Part shown: positions 12,701 to 24,000 of the stretch, piece after piece | Layout: every line of letters starts with the position of its first letter | Numbering within the stretch: the stretch's first letter is position 1 | Assembly: GCF_965363235.1 (NCBI RefSeq) | Contig: NC_134841.1 | Location: 34,873,440-34,937,439 of the forward strand | Reading direction: 5' to 3' | Origin: Mytilus galloprovincialis | Taxonomy: Eukaryota > Mollusca > Bivalvia > Mytilida > Mytilidae | DNA length: 64,000 bases | The notes under the pieces: generated by a model | Told to the model about the DNA's origin: nothing | The model's database searches: none | The model's input: only the letters and a program-made list of their open reading frames with translations | Translations under genes and position numbers: made by a program

Positions 12701-14899
12701 CAAAACCGGAAGTGGCATTTTCAAACCAGAAGTAAGAAATTATCTCCCTTATTTATATTTTTTTTGTATAGAAACCATATATTTTTGGAATCAGCATACA
12801 ATAAACTGTCATTTGATACTGGAGTTGACATTTAAAATTAAATTTTAATATTTTCATATCAAAATAGATCCTTACTAGTGGAAAGACCTTCAATTGTTCT
12901 CAGGACAATTGGTTTTTATGCCCCACCTACGATAGTAGAGGGGCATTATGTTTTCTGGTCTGTGCCTCCGTCCGTCCGTCCGGTTAAAGTTTTTGGTCGA
13001 GGTAGTTTTTGATGAAGCTGAAGTCCAATCAACTTGAAACTTAATACACATGTTCCCCATGATATGATCTTTCTAATTTTAATGCCAAATTATAGTTTTG
13101 ACCCCAATTTCATGGTCCACTGAACATAGAAAATGATAGTGCAAAGTTCAGGTTAAAGTTTTTGGTCAAGGTAGTTTTTGATGAAGTTAAAGTTACATCA
13201 ACTTGAAACTTAGTACACATGTTCCCTATGATATGATCTTTCTAATTTTAATTCCAAATTAAAGTTTTGACCCCAATTTCACGGTCCACTGAACATAGAG
13301 AATGATATTGGGAGTAGGGCATCTGTGTACTATGGACACATTCTTGTTAATTTTAATTTTGGTTTCTTTTATCCCAATTTCTTTGCAATTATACTTTAAT
13401 ATGTTTTAATTCTCCATTCAGAGCCTGGTTACTATGAAGATGGAAAGTTTGGTGTCAGAATAGAAAACTTGGCTCTTGTCAAGAAAGCTGATACACAGGT
13501 TTGTTATTTAAACCATAGAGGATACGATAATAATAACTGAAAAATATTTTTGTCTGATGCTATGTAAAATGAGATGGTTTAGTGATTTAACCAAAGAAGT
13601 ATGATAATTACCAAGCTAAAATACATATTTGCTTATATCCTTCTAAATTTTTTTGTTTGTTTTCAGCACAACTTTAAGAACAAAGGATTTCTAACATTTG
13701 AAACAATCACCCTAGTACCACTTCAGAATAAAATGATAGATCCATCATTACTTACAGAAAAAGAGGTAGGTAGTATCAAGTATATTTCTGTAAATTATAA
13801 AATAATATCAGTGTTCACATTCACACTGCAATGTTTTGAACTCTTGTTTCTTATCTGTTTAGGTCCTTCATTTTTGGCCTTTATTGATCAGGTAAAGTAT
13901 TGTCAGTAGTAATGCAAGACATGACAAGACATCATCAATCAGTGTAAAGTGAATTTGATGAAACATTTGTTAAGTGGAATTGTTGAAACAAGTTTATTTT
14001 AGTCATATTGGTTTGATCACATTATCTAACTGCAGTGGTTAGCTGAAGTTTTCAGGACAGACTCAGTGACAACATAACTAGGCAATACTTGCTGTGTTGA
14101 TTTGATGTTTCTTATATATGTCAATTGTTGTCAAATTTATTTATCTGTATCAGTTGTTATTATTGGCTTATATTATCTATATCTCAAAAAGTATGAAAAA
14201 TATACAAATAATATATAATAATAATTTAATTTTGGATGTAACACGTCTTCTGATTGGCTGACGTTATTTTGTTATGACCCCATAGACATAATTTAGTCAT
14301 GTGACTGTGACGTCATCAACGTTTTTTCATGGTTTTCTACGCGCGTTATTCAGTGTGCACCAAATTTTTTATGTTATTTCTTCATAGACAGAAAAAATAT
14401 TAGTCATTTCTTAAATATTTTGCATGAGGATGTATAAGGAATATATGTTCCTTAGACAGGTTTGCTCGACCTTGACTTCAGTTTGACAGGTCATTGCTTG
14501 ATGAAATAAATGAAATATTGCAGATTTGGAGATAATTTCAGTCAAATATTTTAAAAAGAGAGATAATTTAGTATGTGAAATAGTTCAATAGGGGAGATAA
14601 TTTTGTAAGTCAAATATTGTTTGAAATATATGGTTATTTGGTTGTTGTAAAACAGATAATATTTCACAATTCTTTGATCTTTGAAGTTTGAATGTTGCAT
14701 ATTGGGAGATAATTTAGTAAGCCAAATAGTGCTTTTAATACAAATGTATATAAATAGTAATTTATTTCTTGTTTTACAGGTAAATTGGATCAATGATTAC
14801 CATACACAAGTTAGAGATGAAGTGGGTGCTGAGTTGAAACGACAAGGAAAACAAGAGGCCTTAAAGTGGATGATGAAAGAGACACAACCTATTGGTTGA
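728..14899 (+). CDS. XPNPEP1: Xaa-Pro aminopeptidase 1 (aminopeptidase P), 5'-partial, 16 exons
   Basis: Cytosolic M24B metallopeptidase that removes an N-terminal residue preceding proline. Exons joined by GT-AG sites and matching phases: 728-823, 1301-1382, 2318-2474, 2766-2810, 3788-3874, 4252-4302, 6641-6699, 7230-7307, 7921-7992, 8466-8526, 8966-9035, 11384-11488, 11899-11970, 13422-13498, 13667-13765, 14780-14899 (TGA 14897-14899). They give 443 residues, about the last 70% of the 623-residue human enzyme; earlier exons lie left of the window. Landmarks: [71 protein letters not shown]. The five family metal ligands are present: Asp in CDSGAQ, Asp in GTTDVTRT, the second His of HGTGHG, Glu of EPGY (codon split by the 11971-13421 intron) and Glu of RIEN. 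The His of NVHEG (proton shuttle) is kept too. No signal peptide or GPI tail is seen, favouring the cytosolic form over XPNPEP2. The donor at 9036 (GTTCGT) is weak. Confidence 0.95.
1981..2261 (+). mobile_element. 'atgcccca' repeat element, single unit (Helitron-like family I, copy 1)
   Basis: It starts atgccccat after a T-run and carries a pyrimidine-rich gtccgttcgt-type microsatellite. It then has one unit of the ~170 bp sequence shared with 12918-13346 (ttaaagtttttgg, gatctttctaattttaatg, ggtccactgaacatag). It ends gggacacattCTTG|TTT. It sits in the XPNPEP1 intron between exons 1301-1382 and 2318-2474. Confidence 0.75.
4336..6176 (+). mobile_element. 1.84 kb tandem-repeat element with inverted 12-mers (Helitron-like family A)
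   Basis: The head tatacgaccgca (4336-4347) recurs inverted as tgcggtcgtata near the 3' end (6140-6151). In between are a GTC-type microsatellite (about 4386-4452), three ~160 bp tandem units (starts near 4463, 4625, 4787), about four ~120-190 bp units with 'ggggttctttgatatgc', and a duplicated ttgcacaatattgtgcaatag block (5459-5660). After 6151 comes a hairpin (gctacgc/gcggagc), then atCTGG|TT. No transposase is visible. It fills most of the XPNPEP1 intron 4303-6640. Confidence 0.75.
4386..4452 (+). repeat. GTC trinucleotide microsatellite
   Basis: A run of cgtcgtc/ctcgtcgtc units lies inside element A. Open frames of up to ~80 codons crossing it on both strands are low-complexity artefacts. 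Confidence 0.9.
8121..8277 (+). repeat. interspersed repeat R3 (copy 1)
   Basis: It is shared with 31799-31957: both have gggccttttat.nctgac, tatgggctttgctcatt.ttgaa, gttaatttctgtgt and end ttggcaatcataccacatcttct. It lies in an XPNPEP1 intron. Shorter pieces recur at 32065-32092 (+) and 63390-63430 (-). Confidence 0.8.
9460..11342 (+). mobile_element. 1.88 kb element with ~500 bp tandem core (Helitron-like family B, copy 1)
   Basis: The palindromic head (agctcacctgtccc gaa gggacaagtgagct, 9460-9490) follows a T-run. Next is a short gtccgtcgtc microsatellite, then three tandem units starting at about 9561, 10063 and 10562 (spacing 502 and 499 bp), then a diverged fourth block from 11061. The tail is a hairpin, ggctcttgagagcc, followed by tCTTG|TTTT. 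The same family occurs at 41373-43622. No coding capacity. It is inserted in the XPNPEP1 intron 9036-11383. Confidence 0.85.
12480..12912 (+). repeat. repeat block L, two ~120 bp units ending in a hairpin
   Basis: Two diverged units share 'tatatttttggaatc' (about 12665 and 12778) followed by 'aaaccggaagt' or 'ttgatactggagtt'. The block ends in the stem caattgt/acaattg at about 12890-12911. It directly abuts the element at 12918. XPNPEP1 intron 11971-13421. Confidence 0.55.
12918..13346 (+). mobile_element. 'atgcccca' element with two tandem units (Helitron-like family I, copy 2)
   Basis: The head atgcccc...ggggcat forms a short palindrome after a T-run. It is followed by a gtccgtccgtcc microsatellite and two ~170 bp units (each with aaagtttttggtc.aggtagtttttgatgaag). 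It ends at tatggacacattCTTG|TTA. Homologous to 1981-2261, which has only one unit. Confidence 0.8.
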
Positions 14900-16110
14900 T
14901 CACAAACTCTAACAATATTCTAATATATTTCCAATTTGAAAATTCATTTAAGAAAGTTGTCTGAAAGACATTTTTGCTTAGGTGATTGTAGATTAGCTTT
15001 ATACAAGTTGATGCTTTTTTATTGATGCACATTGTTTATAGAAGAAATTTATTATTAAAGTTGGAAATTTATGTCAGTTTCAATGGTTAAATGCAGCAAA
15101 GACTTTGTATGGAATGGTGGATATGTTTTATAAAATCATGAAGAAGCTTTAGCGAATATTTTCATTATATTGATTTAGGGCCAAAACAGAATTCATAATG
15201 AAGAATCTGCATGTCTTGATATTTAATCTTTTCTATTTTGAAATACAGACATGAATCTATACTTAACTATAACTATAATTACTTTCATTTATAAAATTTT
15301 TATTTTAGTCAGTGTTGTAGAAATCTCTATTATAACAGTAATATGTTTAGCATATTTTGGTTAAGTTGGTGCTTCCATGTCCATGCCATATAATTTAGTC
15401 TTTTTTTTTTGCTTCTGTGTTAGTGTAAAATAATTATAAAGAGTAATTTTATTCTAAAATGCTGCCATATATTGGAAATCACGTGTTTACTTCAGGTTTC
15501 ATGATTGTATATCATTTCATATGTTAACTTCAGTTTTCGATTTCTTAAAGCCTTATTCTAATATGTTCTTATCTAACCATGTTAAGCATAAACCAATGCT
15601 TTACATGCTTAGATAAGAACAGTATTTGGACAGAATAGTAAATTACTGATTTCAAGCATGAAAATTTATAACTTGTGTTCTTCATTTAACAATCTCTTTT
15701 ATTCATCATTCAGGACAATTTATGTTTTAATAAGCAGGTTATATATATGAGCAATTCCATCATCTAGCTATGGTACACAGAATCGTGACAAATTGTTGAA
15801 ATATTTTTATAGATTAGTTGTATAGTACCAGCTTCTTGAGAGTGTTGTTGTGAATCAAAATATCAAAATTTTAAACACAATGAAATGAATATTTTTTTCA
15901 AATGATTAGACTACACATTCATGACATTGATCAGTTTAAATTGTGATTGCGAGTAATTACAGAAAATTTACGTCCAATATCCATATAATTGATTGTAATT
16001 ATTTTTGTTATTTCTCTTTCATTACATCAGAAATATCATTAACCAGTAACTATTGATGATTGATCATATCATGTGTTGATGTTTTCATACAATATAAATA
16101 TGGAAATAAA
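14900..16110 (+). other. probable XPNPEP1 3'UTR
   Basis: This AT-rich non-coding sequence follows the XPNPEP1 stop and is free of the recognised repeat families. An AATAAA hexamer lies at 16105-16110, and shorter 3' ends are possible. The extent is inferred. It contains the strong stem-loop at 15565-15620. Confidence 0.35.
15556..15633 (+). ncRNA. pre-miRNA-like stem-loop (candidate)
   Basis: The core 15565-15620 folds into a hairpin. A perfect 12 bp outer stem (gttcttatctaa with ttagataagaac) is followed by a C-C mismatch, 5 bp, a U-U mismatch, 6 bp and a six-base loop, aaacca. Flanking bases add about five more pairs with one bulged G. The total of roughly 28-33 paired positions in under 80 nt resembles an animal miRNA precursor. 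It matches no miRNA I can recall. A short foldback transposon remnant is the main alternative. Confidence 0.3.
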
Positions 16111-16328
16111 GTATTGACACAATGGTTTTATACTTATAATTAGGAGACCACTCTTTAATAGTTTACGAGGTATTTTATTGATCTCAGTGATCTTACTCTC
16201 TGTGGACGTCTTTTAAAATTGCAGTTTAGCAGGTTGAAAAAATCTCAATATAGATCCCTCTTTCCCTATCTGGTGACAATTTGGTCTGAAGAAATTGACA
16301 AAATGATTTTAAAATATTTTAAGCAGAC

Positions 16329-16382
16329 CCGGCCCAAAAGACTTCTGTGAGCAATACAGGCTCTTTAGAGCAAAGCCTCTGT
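16329..16382 (+). repeat. solo 3' end of family B element
   Basis: The stretch gtgagcaatacaggctctttagag..gcctCTG|TTTT matches the terminal hairpin of the elements at 9460 and 41373. Nothing else of the element is left, so this is a truncated or decayed copy. Confidence 0.55.
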
Positions 16383-17641
16383 TTTAATTTCACAATATAT
16401 TTATTGATTTTCATGTGCATAAAATCCAGTGTCAATTTTTTAATGTATGATAAGAATGAGAACACATACACAATATATGTATAAATGCCCAAGCTACTTG
16501 ATGTTGTTTTAGTTTATTCATTTAAATGTTGATTGGATTTTTTTTTAATTAATACCAAAAATGGAGAAGAAATTTGTAAACAATGGCAATATGTTCTACA
16601 TCAATATGAAAAAAAGGAGATAAAGGGTCAATGAGACCGCAAACACAGGAAATAATTAAATAGAGCTGTGGTGGAAAAACATCAAGAGGGGGGTTGTGTT
16701 TTTGAGGGGTTTTTTTTGGAATGCAGTAAAAAAAAGGAAACAAATTAGCTTTCCTATTTTTTTCACAATTGTAATAACAAAGGGATATATGATATCTCAA
16801 TTTGTATTAAAAACACAGCAGTAAATGAACTTAAATTATTGATTGTTTCTAATCACTTATATTTACTCTAACTTTTATTATCCAGAAGTACCTCTCAGTG
16901 TTGATTGATTCTTGCTTTTATCCATTAAATGAAATCCTTTTGTTTATTTAGTACTTACTAGTAAAGTCCTCTTATAGATTTCAATTTCAAATAAGTATGT
17001 CGGTCTATATAGGCTATGTATCTCATAAACCAAATAATGACATGTATGATTTCAATATTAACAATTTCTTATCTCTTATTGTTTGTCAAATATTTTTACT
17101 ACAAGGTCAAGAAATGGAACAGAAATATTTTTTTGTGGATTTTTTGGTAAATAGAAATTGACATCAAGTATTTTGTAATAAAAAAATCTTCGCCTACTTG
17201 TGAGAGACACTTGCATTCTTGGAATTGAAATTCTTTGAAATTGGTATAAATGACTTTAGATTTTATGTCAGTTGACATAATGACGTTCGAAAAACATTCA
17301 TCTATGTGCCTGAATGTGAAATACATGTATTTTCATTTAAGAGTGTGAAATACCAGTATTTTTATTTAAGAGATAACTTTTTCCCTGAAATTATGGGGAA
17401 ATGTTTCATTTCTAGCAGTGGCAGACAAACTGAAAAGTTCTGTGTTTTTTTTTTGTGGAAAGGCATCTGAGATAGTATTATTTTTTGGTGTATCATTTTC
17501 ATAGTTAACAGGAACTATGATTTTACATAAATTGAATAAGTTTTCCTTCACATTTAAAAGTACACAAGGTGTGTGCTGTGTCTATGCAAGACTTATCAGT
17601 GGTACTCTAATCAAGCAGATGGAAAAACCAAATCAGTTACC

Positions 17642-17785
17642 AGTGGCAGATCCAGAAATTTTCATAAGGGAGGTGCATTGACTGCCTGAGAGGGGAGACA
17701 CTCCAGTCATGCTCCTGTGATTTCCTGAATAATCCATCACAAAAGTGGGACCAAGCCCCCTGGAAAATCCAGTAAATCTGTCTCT
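17642..17785 (+). repeat. interspersed repeat R2 (copy 1)
   Basis: It is shared with 22038-22190: agtggc.gatc.agaaattttcataag, then tgactgcct, and an ending near gcctctgg or ctgtctctgg. Confidence 0.6.
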
Positions 17786-18406
17786 GGTTACTAAGATAAA
17801 AAGCATTGAAAAAATGTTGTGGCAAATCTGGCTATAGCAGATATAGAAAAAACCTTAAGTGTTTTGAATTATTTTAAGGTTTAACAAAATGTAAAATTAC
17901 AGAAAAACGACTGCATCAATGATATTTCATGTCAGCATATGTGTAATGATAACTTGGCTGGTGAACACAGCATGAAACCAACCTGCATTCAATCACAAAC
18001 CACAAAAGCTGATATCCACAAATATGATGACTTGACAGTATTTTTTTTTTTAAATGAGAAAATAAGGGGTTATTCTTGCAATTTATGCTAGGGAAAATTC
18101 CCAGACACTTATTTCTATTTAAACCTTCTATATAAAATAGTGGTAGCTTAGTGATACATCAAGATCTTTAAAAAAACATTTTGGATCAAATTTATATTAT
18201 TGGGTTAATCTTTTGTAATATTCGAATATGAATAACTTAATCTCAAGATTAATATTTTGGAGTTGTTATGATTTTGAAGGGGCCAAAACAGTGTACTTTT
18301 CATATCTTCTCCATTATTTTAAAACAACTGATTTCCATATGTATTTACATTTACTGCTGACATGAGTTTATTATACACCCACTCCTCACACTTTTCTCCA
18401 ATTTTT

Positions 18407-19861
18407 GTCGAGCCTGCAACTTTTGTTGCAGAAAGGTCGACATAGGGATCTGGTGGTGTTAGCTAACTTCTTAAAAGCTTTATATTTAAGAAGGTGGAAG
18501 ACCTGGATGCTTCATACTTTGTATATGGATGCCTCATGTTACGAATGTCCTTGACCTCATTTTCATGTTTCAGTGACTACTTGAAAAAGTTAATGTTAAA
18601 TTCTCTCTTATTATAAGTAATATGATAACTATATTTGGTAAGTTTGTACCTTGCAAGGTTCTCATGCCAGTCAGACAGTTTTCACTTGACCTCATCCTCA
18701 TTTCATGGATCAGTGAACAAGGTTAAGTTTTGGTGGTCAAGTCCATATCTCAGATACTTTAAGCAAAAGGTCTAGTATATTCGGTGTATGGAAGGACTGA
18801 AAGGTGTAAATGTCCAACTGGCAGGTGTCATCTGACCTTGACCTCATTTTCATGGTTCAGTGGTTATAGAATGAAATTCAAAACAGTGTGGCTGTGGCTA
18901 ATGATTGACACATTAAATTCATCCATTGACTGGGACAATTTTGGTGAACGTTTGTATGTAACAACCACTGCTCACTATGTACTTTTTAAAGACACTTAAA
19001 CTATGGGGCCACCAAAGTTTCACAGCACCTTAATAAAGTAATTCAAAAAATTAATCAGAAATAACACGATGTTTTGATTTATACTAATTATATAAATCAA
19101 AACATAAAGGTTATTCCTGATTAATTTTTCGAATTATTTTATAATTAAAGGCGTTAAGAAACCTTTGGTGACCCCACAGTTTAAATGTCTATCGTAGGTG
19201 CGTCGTGAACAGTGGTCGTTACAGACAAACGTTCACGTAAATTGTCCCAGTCAATGGATGAATTTAATGTGTCAATCAATGGCCACAGCCACACTGTTTT
19301 GAATTTCATTCTAGTTAAGTTATTGTGTTTTGGTCTGGTTTTTTTACACTGTATGCAATAGGCCTACTATGTTTGGTGTATGGAATGATTGAAAGGTGTA
19401 CATGTCTAGCTGGCAGGTGTCATCTAACCTTGACCTCATTTTCATGGTTCTGTAGTCAAAGCTAAGTTTTTGAGTTTTGGTCTTTTTTTTCTTATTCTAA
19501 TTGCAATAGGTCAACTATATTTGGTGTATGGAAATATTTTATGGTGTATTTGTCAGACAGGCAGGTTTTATATGACCTTGACCTCATTTTCACAGTTCAT
19601 TGCTCAGTGTTAAGTTTTTGTGTTTTGGTCTGTTTTTCTTAAACTATAAGCAATAGGTCAACTATTTTTGTTGTATGGAAAAATTGTTAGCTGTACATGC
19701 CTGTCTGGCCTTGACCTCATTTTCATGGTTCATTGGTCAATGTTTAGTTTTCTTGGTTAATTAAGTTTTTGTGACAGTTGTAATAAAGATTTATATTTAG
19801 GACTATCAACATAATATCAATGATTAGTAAAGAAGGCGACATTTCAGCGTGTGCACTCTTG
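18407..19861 (+). mobile_element. 1.45 kb element with ~140 bp tandem units (Helitron-like family C, copy 1)
   Basis: The palindromic head gtcgagcctgcaac...gttgcagaaaggtcgac (18407-18441) follows a T-run. The body repeats a ~130-150 bp unit containing gacctcattttcatggttc (starts near 18553, 18688, 18840, 19432, 19580, 19713). The tail is gaaggcgacatttcagcgtgtgcactCTTG|TTA. Inverted copies lie at 25479-26668 and from 63618 to the window end. One unit is interrupted by the MITE at 18869-19311. Confidence 0.85.
18869..19311. mobile_element. 443 bp palindromic MITE nested in element C
   Basis: Two arms of about 220 bp are inverted copies of each other at roughly 90% identity by eye. They run from gaatgaaattcaaaacagtg on the left to its complement cactgttttgaatttcattc on the right, meeting at a short centre near 19085. 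TA flanks both ends (18867-18868, 19312-19313). Removing the element and one TA restores the expected unit 'ggttcagtggtta-tagttaag'. The TA duplication suggests mobilisation by a Tc1/mariner-type transposase (inference). Confidence 0.8.
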
Positions 19862-21067
19862 TTATATCTCATTCAGCATTATTTTTAGATATTGAATTGT
19901 CTGACAAAAATTTACCAAAGTGATTGACATCTTGTGATTGTGTATCCCTTATAAACCCATCATAGAAAAAAATAAAATGACTTAATTAGAAAGACGAAAT
20001 TGTCATAACAGTTTAATATATATCTGAAGTAATAACACAAAGCAAAATAGTGGAAAAACCAACATGGGAATATGCTGGTACATATAAACAGTTTCACAAA
20101 ACAACATGGAAATATGTGCGCTTTACAAATCCCTGATTGACAATGAGGATATTCATTAATAAAATACTAAAACTTCTGCACTCAGAACTGATGACCTCTT
20201 CATTCATATATTCAATTCTGCACATTTTAACCCAACATAAACATTACTACATTTACATATAAAACATGCATAAAGGAAAAATTATTTTATATATTGCACA
20301 TACATAGCTACATTGCATTTTTTTCTTGTCTTGCAGCATAAACCATACTATATGTTGAAAATAATCTTGCAACTCCCCTCTTTTCAATAAATTATTTACC
20401 TATTGAAATCAAAATAAAAACGGCTTACAACAATGATATTTATAAGTTCTTTTTTTGTTTGTTTTGGGTTGGGTTTTTTTTGGGGGGTCTACTATTTCTT
20501 TAATAATATAATACTAATTTAATTAACTCATGCATGATTTATGCTGCATCTTAATTACTATAAGACTAAAAATGTTTTTACAAAAATATTTGCTATTAAA
20601 TGAGATTGACCAATGAGACAGATAGCAGAATGCATTAAAATTCGCTTTTACTTGATATTTTATAGTAAATATATTCTATTCCTTTGAAAATATGTAATAT
20701 GAATAGAAAGTATAAAAGTCCTATTTAAAAGCTTTCTCAGGCACAATCGTATTGTTGTCTATGGTGGGCAGCTCCTCGTTTCTGGAATGATTCTGGACTA
20801 TTTCTTGAAAGAAATGTACACCAAGTTAGATTTTAGCCATTTGTGAAAATCACAATAAATTTGATTCATTGCTCATATTTCTGGGTTGTCGTTTATATCA
20901 ATACTATCATTAGTTTCATTATAATAGTAAAACATTTCAATCTCAATGACAGAAATTAACTTCACAACACAACAACAAATTTGGAATTTAACACTATAAT
21001 ATCAAGAACAATCCAATCTTTCCTGAGTAAATATATAGGTCAATGTGACCTGTGAATGACCTTGACA
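19862..21067 (-). other. HOPX 3' flank, probably part of its 3'UTR
   Basis: AT-rich and without recognised repeats or coding sequence. It lies just downstream of the HOPX stop on the - strand, so some of it is presumably 3'UTR. I could not single out a convincing polyadenylation signal. Confidence 0.35.
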
Positions 21068-24000
21068 TTAGTCCTTGACAGAACCACTATTTGCAGGGAG
21101 TCCTTGTTGCTGTCTCCAGCATGCTAATCTGTGTTGATACCATTTCTGTAAAATAAGTGCAATCAATCATTCAGTGTACTGATATTCTCTTGTCAAACAG
21201 TAATTGTTTTCATAAGTTATAGTGAAGTTTGTGAATCTGCACTGTACAGAATATAATCTATTTTACATCAGTTATACAAAAACAAGGTTAACATAGTTTT
21301 GCAGTGTTTTTCTTATAACAATGTATTTTGCTGTTGTGACTTTTTTTCCAGGTTCGTCCCTAGGGTATCTCCAGTCTGGCAAACAGCAATCATTAATTAT
21401 GTGTTGACATGAAATATCATATTAATTGATTGAATTGGTATTTCTGTGTTTTATATTTTGATATAATTATTCATAAACAACCCTATAGATGTTTATATGA
21501 CAATAAAGTTATAATTGATAAGTTCAGTTTCTGCAAATTTCCTGCAAATTTACTGTTTAAAAATGTCTTTATAATATTCAAAACACTTCAAATTTATAAC
21601 ATAATTGGCTTCAATTGTCTTAAATTTAATTCGTATTTTCATTTGCCTTCTACTTTTGTTTAGTTGAGCGTCACTGAGTTTATAAATGCAGACATATAAA
21701 ACACACATCAGGTCGGTTCTGAATCGACCATTTTGTATCTGGCGATCTTGCACGTTAAAAGAAAAAAGGATTCTATATTCATATCTCATTCACATGTGAT
21801 CATCCCTTAAATGCTACTAATATTTGTCACTGGACATCTCAATCAACCCTATGATTTTGAACAGATTGATCTCTCTAAAAAGTAAGTCGTCTTTTGAGCA
21901 TCTCCATTTAAATATGAAATAAATTAATATAGGAGTATCGCTCTGTTCTTTCTAATGAAGGTTTGCAATTGTGTTCTTATAAATTGTGAGCATTCTGTGT
22001 GGAGAAGAAAGCACAATTTACTTATAATAACTATTCAGTGGCGGATCTAGAAATTTTCATAAGAGGGGGCCCACTGACTGCCTAAAAAGGGGGGGATTCC
22101 GTCACGCTTCAGTGATTCCCTATATAACCAACCAATTTTTTTCTGAAAAAGGGGGGGGGGGGGCATCCCAATTCAGGTGCCTCTGGCTTTTGTTAGTCTT
22201 GTATGAATTTTAATTTTTAGTTTCTTGTGTATAATTCGGAGTTTAGTATGACGTCCATTATCACTGAACTAATATACATATTTTTAAGGGGCCAGCTGAA
22301 GGACGCCTCCGGCTGCGGGGGTTTCTCACTACATTGAAGACCCATTGGTGGCCTTAGGCTGTTGTCTGCTCTATGGTAGGGTTGTTGTCGCTTTGACGCA
22401 TTCCCCATTTCCTTTCCCAATTTTACGCTAGCTGGCACAGGCACTTGTCCCAGAAAAAAAATTCCTATATACCTTAATTTAAGGTATATAGAAAAAAAAA
22501 TTCCTGAGACAAGTGCCTGTGCTAGCTGGCATGAGTTTTGAACTTTTTTGTCCGATAAAAAAAATGATAACCTGTCGTTAAAAGCATTAGCAAAGTAGAC
22601 CACCAAATTCTTCTGTTTTTTTTTTTTTGTTTTGTTTTTTTATGTCAAATCTTAAAACAGTTTGCAACTGACGAAAATAAAATCTGAAAATTAGTAAATA
22701 AATATAATAAATTGGCTATAAAGTATAACGAATCATTATAAAAAAAAAGGTATGCTTAAAGTCTAATCTTATTCTTATTAATACTTTACACACGAATCGA
22801 ACTTTTTCATTCAATTTCAGAATATGAAAACACTGATTTCTATTCTGACATAAGCCTTTAATTTTAGTTTGACGTACGGCGACTACATGGCTTTTCTTGT
22901 ACATCTATTATGATATTCGGAGATCATGAACAATTGAAAAACTCAACAAATTGAGACATAACACATTATACTGACTTTGGCCTTCAGAAAATCATCAAAA
23001 AGTATACATTAGGCGGATACTAACTATTAAAATCCTCGAATAGACATTCATTTAATGGGATCTTAATTTATGGGCTGATCCCATCAAAGGTCAAACGACC
23101 TCCGGAAAGGAGTATTTAAATTCAATAGGAAATAACATGCTCTTGTTGATATGATAACATGTTTGACCCATTTCAAGATAAATGTACTCATTTATTTTAG
23201 TTTATTTGGGCGAGTATAATATAAATGTATCTAATTAGCGACAGTTAATGTCTTTAAACTGTGACAATTATCTTATTTCAATTTCAACATTACCATATTG
23301 AAGTACCATGTTAACGTATTATTCATGGCTAAAATATATCTATATACGAAAGAAAATATTGAACGCAGCCATAATTTTCGTTGCTTTAACTCCAATCACT
23401 CTTTTTTCGGAGAGTGATTTCACGTTTTCAGTGATGGAATCGCATAAGGGAGGGGGAACTATGCAATTTTTGGAGTGTAGCATGTAGAAAGTCAATGGAA
23501 TAACCATACGTGTAGCTTCATAAGGGGTACCGTGTCTCCTGCCGCCACTTTAATACGTTTCTGGTATAATTCTAGTTCTCTGTTAATGTTTTGTGCTGCC
23601 ATGATCTCGTTGTAAATCCACCCTTTTTTCTAGAACGACTTTTTGGTTGTTTTATATATACTGTACCGACTATATGATGGTGTCCAGCCATGATCAACAG
23701 TGCACGAACTTATAATGTTAACTTCCAAGTTAACAATAAATTCAGTAAAAAGTGGGGTTACTATAGACGGTATAACTGCAACTGAAAAGGGAGGATAGAG
23801 GCAGACATTTTACTTTCTAAATGCTACATACAGACCCTTCGAAAAAGTTGTTGGAGGTTTAATACTATCGCTTTTGCATGTTTTCTTGGTATGAACTAAA
23901 TGATTTAAGACGATTTTGTTTTTACATTTTTTGTTGAATTCCTTTCTTTATTCAGACTATTTTAGAGCGACGTAAATCTAACTGTATATCTAATATATTC

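Larger units (their letters stand above)
16111..18406. other. intergenic, no gene seen
   Basis: AT-rich sequence between the XPNPEP1 3' end and the repeat element at 18407. It holds only two repeat pieces, listed separately (16329-16382 and 17642-17785), and short open frames with no recognisable similarity. Confidence 0.6.

Noticed and set aside
22217..22606. 129-codon open frame on the - strand
   Set aside because: It coincides with repeat R1 and an adjacent hairpin. The same text reads out at 95-270, so it is a repeat by-product and not a gene.
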